64,000 nt of DNA from Bacteroides mediterraneensis (GTDB lineage Bacteria; Bacteroidota; Bacteroidia; Bacteroidales; Bacteroidaceae), in NCBI RefSeq assembly GCF_025993685.1, contig NZ_DAJPEN010000001.1, positions 1,860,001 through 1,924,000 of the forward strand. Direction: 5' to 3'. Below the pieces are notes generated by a model, which worked only from the letters and a program-made list of their open reading frames with translations, was not told where the DNA came from and did not search any database. This document shows positions 25,930 to 32,857 of the stretch, piece after piece (position 1 is the first letter of the stretch; each line of letters opens with the position of its first letter). Made by a program: the position numbers and the translations under genes.

Positions 25930-28011
25930 CTAAAAAGACTTCAGCAACGAACTGTTTATCGTCCTGTCCACCTCCTGTCTCACCTTCTTCGTCTGGCGGC
26001 CGAAGTCGAGGGTGTAGGCCAGTTTGATGTGACAGTACCGGCTGTTTGTCTTGAAATCTTCGTCCGAATAGTACGCGTAGAGTGCATGCTGGAACGTCTT
26101 TCTGAACTTCCGGTCGGTGAAAGGAGACACAAGATTGACCTCCGCAAAGAAATTCCCTTTGCTATACGTACATTCCAGTTCGTAATTGACGGGAGTCTCT
26201 TCTATACCCAGCGAAGTAGTATTGACGATTTTGTTTCTGAAATTGATATAGGGAGAAAGGCTGAAATCCCCCAGATAGACATTGGCATTAAGGTTACCCG
26301 TCAGGTTACGGCTGCCGAAATCGCACACGGAGTGGACAGACGTATAGTTGTATCTTATATCGCCCGACAGACTGAACGTCCGGTTGAACGTGTGCGAGGC
26401 CGCCAGTATCGCCCCATAATAGTGGATGTTCCCGCGGTTGGTAAACGACTTGACGAGATAGGTATCCTCTGCATAATAGTCGTGGACCACCGGATTATGC
26501 TCCAGCTTGTACTGGAGGATGGCCGAAAGCCCCGTTTTCTTTATCTTGCCGGAATAATACAGGTATGAATTGAATGAGCGTCCCACTTTCAGATAAGGAT
26601 TGCCCGTCTGCACCAGGTAAGGATTGAGTCCGATGCGGGCCTGGTTAATGAGGTCCATCCCGTAGTTGTAATTGTTATAGGACGAGGACCATAACAGCAT
26701 CCCACTTTTCAGCTGATACTGGAAGTTGAGAACGACACGCGGCGACAGCTTACTGAGTTTTTCACTGCCGTGAAGCCGATACTGGAGCCAGTCCACCCCC
26801 ACTCTTGACCGTAGCGACAGCTTCGGGGTAAAGGCATAATTGTAGGAAAGGAAAACCAGCGACTCGTTCTTCCAGAGTGACTGGTCCAGCGGATGGCTGC
26901 CTGCGTATTGCGCCTTCCACACATGATGGAAATCGAACAGTTCGACCGAAAAAGAATGTTTCTCCTTGGAGTAGTTGTAGAGGGCAGACAGTTGGAAACC
27001 TCCGGCATTTTCCGACTCATAGGAACCCGATTCAAAGTCCGGCTCCCTGTAAGTCCGGTTGTACAGGTTACGGGAATAGGTACCGTGCAGACCGAAAGTA
27101 AAACTTTGCGTTTGGGAAAGAGGAAGAGTACCCGTGAGGTCCAGCTTGGGCGACAGGCTCTTCTGGTCGGTGGAAGTGGTGAATGCGGACACCTCTTCAC
27201 CCGTGCGGACGGTTCCGGCCACTTCGCTGCGGGGAGAAGCATTGTTTATCAGCGACAGTTTCCCCACGATATACCGTCCTGCCTTCTGGTGCTGCAAGCG
27301 GAACTGCACATACTCGCTGTGCCTGGAATAGGCTTCATCGGAACCGCTTGTCCGGTCGACCGGCTGGCCGGACAAGGCATAATGTTCAGCCATCCCGGTC
27401 CAGTTACTGCCGACATCAAAATAATTGGCTCCGGCAAATACGGAACAGGTCGTATGTTTCCGGTTGAGGCTCGTGGCAAGATTGTAATCGCCATGCGTAT
27501 ATCCAATTGTCTGCAAGCCATCCCACTGCACGTAACCTCCCGCCTTGTATTCCTTCAGTATGAAATTGACGACAATCTGGTCTTTCGCATATTTCCCGGT
27601 CGGATTGTCATGATATTCAATCTTTGCAATGTCTTTCGGACGGAGCATCCGGACATCCCTCTCATCGGCCGGTTGCCCGTTGATATAGAACGACACGGGC
27701 ATCCCCATTGCCTCGGCCTTGTTCGACTGCGTATCGACAATCATGCCCGGTATCATCAACCGTTTCAAAACCCCATATCCGCTGTTGGACGATTTTTTCT
27801 GCTGGGTGTTGGGATATATCACAAGATGATTGTCCACACGAGTGACATTCGATGCCACAATGGTCACTTCGTCCAAGGCGACCGTCCGGCTGATGGAATC
27901 ATTGGACGAGGTCTGGGCAGTCATGCCAAGCGGAAACAGCAGGAAAAGACTGCTCCCTATTGCCTTCATCGCATATTTACCTATACTCATGGGTTGTATC
28001 TGTTTCTTCAT
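25930..28011 (-). CDS. TonB-dependent-receptor-like outer-membrane beta-barrel protein
   Basis: 693 residues with a signal peptide. There is no N-terminal carboxypeptidase-like domain. A plug-like region (ALDEVTIVAS, LKRLMIPGM, MPVSFYINGQPADERDV, IAKIEYHDNPTGKYAK) precedes a barrel of about 500 residues with alternating aromatic strands, fitting the outer-membrane beta-barrel family related to TonB receptors. No SusD partner is encoded nearby. As first gene of a five-gene minus-strand series with four exported hydrolases, it may import or export their products. Confidence 0.82.
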   Translation of the reverse strand: MKKQIQPMSIGKYAMKAIGSSLFLLFPLGMTAQTSSNDSISRTVALDEVTIVASNVTRVDNHLVIYPNTQQKKSSNSGYGVLKRLMIPGMIVDTQSNKAEAMGMPVSFYINGQPADERDVRMLRPKDIAKIEYHDNPTGKYAKDQIVVNFILKEYKAGGYVQWDGLQTIGYTHGDYNLATSLNRKHTTCSVFAGANYFDVGSNWTGMAEHYALSGQPVDRTSGSDEAYSRHSEYVQFRLQHQKAGRYIVGKLSLINNASPRSEVAGTVRTGEEVSAFTTSTDQKSLSPKLDLTGTLPLSQTQSFTFGLHGTYSRNLYNRTYREPDFESGSYESENAGGFQLSALYNYSKEKHSFSVELFDFHHVWKAQYAGSHPLDQSLWKNESLVFLSYNYAFTPKLSLRSRVGVDWLQYRLHGSEKLSKLSPRVVLNFQYQLKSGMLLWSSSYNNYNYGMDLINQARIGLNPYLVQTGNPYLKVGRSFNSYLYYSGKIKKTGLSAILQYKLEHNPVVHDYYAEDTYLVKSFTNRGNIHYYGAILAASHTFNRTFSLSGDIRYNYTSVHSVCDFGSRNLTGNLNANVYLGDFSLSPYINFRNKIVNTTSLGIEETPVNYELECTYSKGNFFAEVNLVSPFTDRKFRKTFQHALYAYYSDEDFKTNSRYCHIKLAYTLDFGRQTKKVRQEVDRTINSSLLKSF

Positions 28012-28238
28012 GGCGCATCCCGTGATAAGAAAATGATTATTCTTTTTCTACAAATGTATAGAATATTCAGAATAAAACCCTCTTTCCCCTTTAAAAAACC
28101 TCCCCCATCTGACGGTCGCCCTCCTATTTTCAAATGAACAGTGTTCCATCCGTTTATCAAAAACGAATCATTGAGAAACACAAACCCTCAAAAAAGAAGA
28201 ATTCCCGGCCAGATTTTCCATTTCCCGTTTCCCGTTTG

Positions 28239-28269
28239 TTTGAATGTTCGTCTAAAATGACTACATTCG
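28239..28269 (+). promoter_or_regulatory. Promoter of AAA/nuclease copy A
   Basis: TTTG at 28239 and TACATTCG at 28262 are separated by exactly 19 bp, fitting the Bacteroides -33/-7 layout with one mismatch in the -7 box. The same 60 bp up to the ATG are almost identical in front of copies B (40431) and C (44542). Confidence 0.65.
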
Positions 28270-28293
28270 CAGTAGAATCAAAATCCAGTGGTT

Positions 28294-29847
28294 ATGAGCA
28301 AGCTATATCCGGTAGGAGTGCAGAACTTTGAAGGCCTGATACATGACGGCTATGTGTATGTGGACAAAACCGCACAAATCTATGAATTGTTTAATACAAA
28401 CAAATACTATTTCCTGAGCCGTCCGCGACGTTTCGGCAAGAGTCTGCTGTTGTCCACCCTCGAAGCCTACGCACAGGGAAAGAAGGAGCTTTTCAAGGGA
28501 CTGGCGCTGGAAAAACTGGAGAAGGGCTGGACAGTGTATCCGGTGCTGCACCTGGATTTGAATACACAGAAATACGATTCACCAGAGTCGCTGACCAATG
28601 TGTTGGAAGAGAACGTACGAAACTGGGAAGCGCTCTATGGAGCTTCCTCTGCCGAGATTGGGATGGCCCGGCGTTTCCAAGGCCTCATCCGCCGTGCATG
28701 CGAGCAGACAGGCCGCCGGGTGGTGATTCTCATCGATGAATACGACAAGCCCATGCTGCAGGCCATTGGCAACGAAGCTTTGCAGAACGAGTACCGCAGC
28801 ACCCTGAAGGCGTTCTACGGGGCGTTGAAGTCCATGGACGGCTGCATCCGCTTCGCCCTGCTGACGGGAGTAACCAAGTTCGGAAAGGTCAGCGTATTCA
28901 GCGATTTGAACAACCTGATGGACATCTCCATGGACGACCGCTATGTGGAAATCTGCGGCATCAGCGAGAAGGAAATCCATGCGTATTTTGAAGAAGATAT
29001 TCACGCCCTGGCCACAGCTACAGGGATGACTTACGAGAAAGCGTGTGCGGAACTGAAAGCCAATTACGACGGCTATCATTTCACGGAAAATGCCGTGGGC
29101 ATGTACAATCCGTTCAGCCTGCTGAATACTTTTGCAAAGAAAAAGTTTGGCAGCTACTGGTTTGAAACGGGTACGCCCACCTACCTCGTCGAGCTGCTCA
29201 AGCTCCACCATTATCCGATAGAGGACCTGGAACATATCGTCACCAGCCAGCCGGTGCTGGACAGCATCGACACAGCCTCCACCGACCCGATTCCGGTCAT
29301 CTACCAGAGCGGCTACCTCACCATCAAGGGCTACAACAAGATGTTCGAGAACTACACGCTGGGATTCCCCAACCGGGAAGTGGAACAGGGCTTCTTCAAG
29401 TTCCTGCTGCCCAACTACGCGTCGGTGAGCGTGAGCAAGTCGCCCTACCAGATTCAGTGCTTCGTGGAGGAAGTGATGGCGGGCAAGGTGGACGATTTCT
29501 TCGACCGCCTGAAGACGATGTTCGCCTACATCCCTTACGAGCTGGCCCGCGACCGCGAGGTGCACTACCAGAACATCCTGTACATCATCTTCAAGCTGAT
29601 GGGCTTCTACGTGCAGGTGGAATACCACACGAGCCGCGGACGGATTGACCTGGTGCTCCAGACGCAGGACTACGTGTACGTCATGGAATTCAAGCTGAAC
29701 GGCAGTGCGGACGAGGCGCTGGCACAGATTCGGGAGAAAGGTTATGCCGCTCCTTTTGCCAAGGACAGCCGCACGGTCTATCGGATTGGTGTCAACTTCA
29801 GTGACGAGCTGCGGAACATTCAGGAAGTGAAAGTAGAAGCGCGATGA
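28294..29847 (+). CDS. AAA-ATPase-like / PD-(D/E)XK nuclease protein, copy A
   Basis: 517 residues from the ATG at 28294; the in-frame GTG at 28288 is two codons upstream. Walker A variant SRPRRFGKSLLLS ends in GKS at residues 48-50, and Walker B is ILIDEYDKPML. The C-terminal nuclease has GRIDLVLQ and YVMEFKLNG. From about 28690 onward it is nearly identical to copy C (from 44993), while the first 400 bp differ clearly, so it looks mosaic. Its 3' end overlaps the convergent membrane-protein gene by 50 bp. Confidence 0.9.
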   Translation: MSKLYPVGVQNFEGLIHDGYVYVDKTAQIYELFNTNKYYFLSRPRRFGKSLLLSTLEAYAQGKKELFKGLALEKLEKGWTVYPVLHLDLNTQKYDSPESLTNVLEENVRNWEALYGASSAEIGMARRFQGLIRRACEQTGRRVVILIDEYDKPMLQAIGNEALQNEYRSTLKAFYGALKSMDGCIRFALLTGVTKFGKVSVFSDLNNLMDISMDDRYVEICGISEKEIHAYFEEDIHALATATGMTYEKACAELKANYDGYHFTENAVGMYNPFSLLNTFAKKKFGSYWFETGTPTYLVELLKLHHYPIEDLEHIVTSQPVLDSIDTASTDPIPVIYQSGYLTIKGYNKMFENYTLGFPNREVEQGFFKFLLPNYASVSVSKSPYQIQCFVEEVMAGKVDDFFDRLKTMFAYIPYELARDREVHYQNILYIIFKLMGFYVQVEYHTSRGRIDLVLQTQDYVYVMEFKLNGSADEALAQIREKGYAAPFAKDSRTVYRIGVNFSDELRNIQEVKVEAR

Positions 29848-30238
29848 GTTTTTCCCCATCTTTCGCATACAGATAGACCTTCTTTCCTTTCTGGAGGGTC
29901 AGGCATACGTTGTACCACCCATGGCGCGCATTGAACCGGGTGGAGTCATAATGCACTGCTTGTACGATATCGTGTAAGACCAGCGTCTTCAGAAGGACGT
30001 AAGGGGTACGTATTTGCAGTATCTCCTTCCCTACGACGTAATAAGTGCGGCTGTGCATCCAGCTGATGAGAATTCCGCTCAGCATATAGGATGAATAAGG
30101 GTACAGGAAGTCTGCTTCCTCCTTAGAGGATTGGGTGATTAGGTTCAGGAGGCAATAGAATATCAGTCCTCCGAGGACCCACCACAGGATGATGTAGCCT
30201 CCATACATCCATCTGTTTTTAAGTCTGAAATTTTCCAT
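29798..30238 (-). CDS. Two-helix membrane protein with PH-like cytoplasmic domain
   Basis: 146 residues. Two membrane segments (YGGYIILWWVLGGLIFYCLL and a second around YMLSGILISWM) are followed by about 80 residues with alternating strands (YYVVGKEILQIRTPYVLLK, LVLHDIVQAVHYD), resembling bacterial PH-domain membrane proteins. The C-terminal dozen residues are read from the antisense of copy A, so the native end may have been replaced. A minus-strand TATATTTG box (30274-30281) favours the ATG at 30238 over 30262. Confidence 0.55.
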   Translation of the reverse strand: MENFRLKNRWMYGGYIILWWVLGGLIFYCLLNLITQSSKEEADFLYPYSSYMLSGILISWMHSRTYYVVGKEILQIRTPYVLLKTLVLHDIVQAVHYDSTRFNARHGWYNVCLTLQKGKKVYLYAKDGEKLIALLLSLPECSAARH

Positions 30239-30428
30239 CTTGTGTGAAGTGAGAAATATCATTTGTTGTATAATGACAAATATAAAAAATAGGCGGAAAA
30301 ATGCTCCAATGCCTGTCTTTTTATTGTAAAATTAGAGCTTTTTCAGAAAGTGGTATAACGCGTGACTATCCTGTAACAATTTTCGCTATACTTATAAAAT
30401 AATCCAATCATTATCAGCACCTTATCTT
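30239..30428. other. Gene-free AT-rich spacer
   Basis: Holds the promoter of the membrane-protein gene. Nothing else was recognised. Confidence 0.4.
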
Positions 30429-30540
30429 TTTCACTTTACAAAAATTACATCATCGAGGTTAGTGATGTACTACTTGCTGATGGGTTTTTCTACATTTGAG
30501 GTGACACGAGTTGTCAAATGATTGCATAGATTCAATTCAG
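30429..30540 (-). pseudogene. Decayed coding 3' end (relic 1)
   Basis: On the minus strand a broken frame ends VEKPISK-stop-YITNLDDVIFVK-stop. It is similar in DNA and frame to relic 2 at 31112-31200 (KPLTGQAIHHYLNEVILVK-stop). Each lies just downstream of an unrelated small ORF. They look like remnants of the 3' ends of paralogous genes. Confidence 0.35.
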
Positions 30541-30545
30541 GTGAA

Positions 30546-31022
30546 CTATACGCCATCCTGCTCTGATATGATGGAGTTCTCTATAAAGATGTTTTTGACA
30601 GCCTGAAGCAGTTTCTCTTTTTCGAATTTCTTCAATTTGCCCGGATATTTTAAGTTCTTTAAAAAATCTATGAATGAAAGGGCCAGATATTTGAGACATT
30701 CTTCTTTCGTAGTCAACTTAAAATAACTTTCAAAATCCACCACAAAATCTGCCGTGAGACATTTATACAATCTTACCTCAGGAGTTACAGAACCTCTATA
30801 TTTAAAAGTTTTATCCTCATAGTATTTAGGGCGTTGTGCTTGAGAAAATTGAGCGAACACCGGTGACTCACATTTAAGCCTTATACATATTTCTTCCACT
30901 AAATCAGAGTTAAATCCAAGTAACCCTTTTGATAGTACGCTCTCAAATGCATAGAGTGCATCTTTATAGAAGCTAAAACTTGAAAGCTCTCTGGAAATTA
31001 CTATTGCTAACGATGTTTTCAT
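30546..31022 (-). CDS. Small soluble protein of unknown function
   Basis: 158 residues, no signal peptide. N-terminus MKTSLAIVISRELSSFSFYK, then a helical region, a middle FKYRGSVTPEVRLYKCLTAD and a Lys-rich helical C-terminus. No family was recognised. Its size and placement among relics recall immunity or toxin-antitoxin genes, but there is no direct evidence. The start codon is ATG. Confidence 0.6.
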   Translation of the reverse strand: MKTSLAIVISRELSSFSFYKDALYAFESVLSKGLLGFNSDLVEEICIRLKCESPVFAQFSQAQRPKYYEDKTFKYRGSVTPEVRLYKCLTADFVVDFESYFKLTTKEECLKYLALSFIDFLKNLKYPGKLKKFEKEKLLQAVKNIFIENSIISEQDGV

Positions 31023-31111
31023 ACTTTATCAATTTGCTTCAGAAACATACAAATATAGTTTTTATAATTGATTTGCAATTATAGAGATGAATTAAATAAG
31101 CTACCATCAAT

Positions 31112-31200
31112 CGTTTTTCTCACTTCACGAGAATGACTTCATTAAGGTAGTGGTGTATTGCTTGTCCCGTCAATGGTTTTGGAATGAGTATGTGATTTTA
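31112..31200 (-). pseudogene. Decayed coding 3' end (relic 2)
   Basis: The minus-strand frame ends KPLTGQAIHHYLNEVILVK-stop, preceded within a few codons by an in-frame stop, so no intact gene remains. It is a homologue of relic 1 at 30429. Confidence 0.35.
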
Positions 31201-31255
31201 CATATACATGCTTGCGTGAGGGATGTTTGCCCCCTGTATTTCTGATACAGAGGTA

Positions 31256-31630
31256 TTAGACTCCCCAATTATGATATAGAGAAACTAAAACATTCTCTGG
31301 CATATCATGATTACCGACAACAAAATAATACTGAACTCCTGTTTCCATGTCTTTAGCATTCATGGTGGCAGGAGAGACTTCCCTTGTCTTCATGTTTTCA
31401 ATCTGCTCTCGCCCATTCCATCCTAATAGGATCTTTAAAGCAAAAAAAGTATTTTCACTTGTACCTGTCAAATCATATTTATAAAATGAGTTGAAGTTAG
31501 AAAGTTGTTTTCTTGCAAGTATTGTTTTTTGTACACAGACTTTTGTCCATGAGTCCTTTTTGTGTTCCTTTCGGTTATTAAAGGGTTTCTCTCCATGGAA
31601 CGGATAAGCCGGAAAGGGAGACGTACACAT
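31256..31630 (-). pseudogene. Probable C-terminal gene remnant
   Basis: A 124-codon open frame. Its last hundred residues (for example FYKYDLTGTSENTFFALKIL and ENVLVSLYHNWGV) read like a real protein C-terminus, but the first 20 codons lie in a degenerate copy of intergenic repeat DNA shared with 41142. No signal peptide or known domain was seen. It is probably the 3' part of a gene whose 5' end was lost. An intact small protein cannot be excluded. Confidence 0.4.
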
Positions 31631-31740
31631 CAGACGGACGTTCTCGGGAAAACGAAGAAGCGTCTGGCCAATTTCTTACGCAACTTTGAAAAACCGTTCC
31701 TTTTTCATATCTTTCCGAACGAGATTTATCTTAAAATGTA
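31618..31740. repeat. Repeat block related to 41146-41263 with coding-like relic
   Basis: About 120 bp resembling 41146-41263. Both contain ACGTACACATCAGACGGA near the left end and, on the plus strand, a coding-like end NFLRNFEKPFLFHIFPNEIY (NFFHSFEKPFLFRIFQDEIY in the other copy). They look like relics of the 3' end of the same gene. Confidence 0.5.
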
Positions 31741-31744
31741 AAAG

Positions 31745-31788
31745 AAAAAGGGAGAACCATTCGGTGTTGCACTGTCAGGTTCTCCCTT
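31745..31788 (-). terminator. Hairpin terminator (family copy 2)
   Basis: AAGGGAGAACC pairs with GGTTCTCCCTT. It lies just past the DUF4377 lipoprotein gene. Confidence 0.75.
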
Positions 31789-31794
31789 AAATAT

Positions 31795-32598
31795 TTATTG
31801 TTTCGTTATTGTAAATTCTAATTTCTGAAGTCCGTCCATATACACATTGACAAGAATGAGCGCATAATGGACTTTTTCACCGGATTTCATGGATAGAATG
31901 TCATTAAATTCACTTTCCGGTATGGCTTCCTTGAACATAGGATCGTTTCTCACCAGTCGGAGTTCATCCGTAAAAGGTGACAAGACGAATGAATAGATGG
32001 CCATATAAGGTACTTTTTGGAATTCAATCCAATTCGGATCATCTTTAGGTAGTACGTCTTCTATCCAGAGCCGGGCCATGTCATAAGGCGGCAAACGGTC
32101 TCCGTTATTATATCTTATATTTCCTTCGCTGTCAACCAGCAGCTCTTTTTCCATTGCATACTTATTGAAAGGACATTTATCGTAATATACAATGTCTTCT
32201 TCCGTTTTGATTTCTTTATCTTCTTCCGGTTCTTCCGATTCGGTCATCAATCGGTCTTCAAGAACTCTAATAAGTGAATATGTGCGGTCTGAACCATCTG
32301 TTGGAGGATTTGCAAGGATGGTCCGTTTTACCGAAAGGTAATATTCATGTCCTCCTTCGTATGTAAATCCTTCAATTCTTCCGAAGGCAAGCGGTTCCCA
32401 TACACCGGGATTGTCTTCAGACATAACAAGCATACACTCTACTGGAGTATCACTTCCCCATGGTATGTACGTACCTGTTTCGGCAGAAACGGACATCTTG
32501 ATTTCATTTACAATGTCATGAGGCTCATCTTTGCTACACCCTACAATGAAAAGAGCTGCAAATAAAAGACAAGAGATTACAATTCTGTTCATACTCAT
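31795..32598 (-). CDS. DUF4377 lipoprotein
   Basis: 267 residues. The signal peptide with lipobox FIVGC predicts an outer-membrane lipoprotein. Residues 30-115 (MSVSAETGTYIPWGSDTPVE, IEGFTYEGGHEYYLSV, NPPTDGSDRTYSLIRVLED) match DUF4377, and the C-terminal 150 residues were not recognised. The N-terminal half is clearly paralogous to the lipoprotein at 42998, but this protein lacks the CDC-like domain. It lies downstream of the receptor gene at 32858, on the same strand but behind a terminator. Confidence 0.75.
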   Translation of the reverse strand: MSMNRIVISCLLFAALFIVGCSKDEPHDIVNEIKMSVSAETGTYIPWGSDTPVECMLVMSEDNPGVWEPLAFGRIEGFTYEGGHEYYLSVKRTILANPPTDGSDRTYSLIRVLEDRLMTESEEPEEDKEIKTEEDIVYYDKCPFNKYAMEKELLVDSEGNIRYNNGDRLPPYDMARLWIEDVLPKDDPNWIEFQKVPYMAIYSFVLSPFTDELRLVRNDPMFKEAIPESEFNDILSMKSGEKVHYALILVNVYMDGLQKLEFTITKQ

Positions 32599-32796
32599 TA
32601 CTCGTTTCTATATTTTCCTTACCTTGCAAATCATCGTCTCTAAGTATATTAGAAATTTGATTTTTGCTTATTTCACAAATATATGAAATAAATTTATAAT
32701 CAATGAAATATGAAGAATATATTAATAGTAAAACATGTAGTTATATGATTGCGTTCTGCATTACGTATATTCAGGAATATACAGGACTGAGATAGC

Positions 32797-32843
32797 AAAA
32801 AGGGAGAATCTTTCAGCGTATTGCCGGCGGATTCTCCCATTTT
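32797..32843 (-). terminator. Hairpin terminator (family copy 3)
   Basis: AAAAAGGGAGAATC pairs with GATTCTCCCATTTT around an inner GCCGGC-containing loop. It lies 15 bp after the receptor gene and is nearly identical to the copy at 35373. Confidence 0.85.
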
Positions 32844-32857
32844 AATTCTTGAAGCTA

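Noticed and set aside
25930..28011. SusC/SusD polysaccharide-utilisation locus
   Set aside because: No SusD, glycoside hydrolase or hybrid two-component regulator lies near either barrel gene; the neighbours are peptidases.
28239..29847. AAA/nuclease genes as insertion sequences
   Set aside because: No terminal inverted repeats or target duplications at the edges of homology, and the proteins are not transposases.
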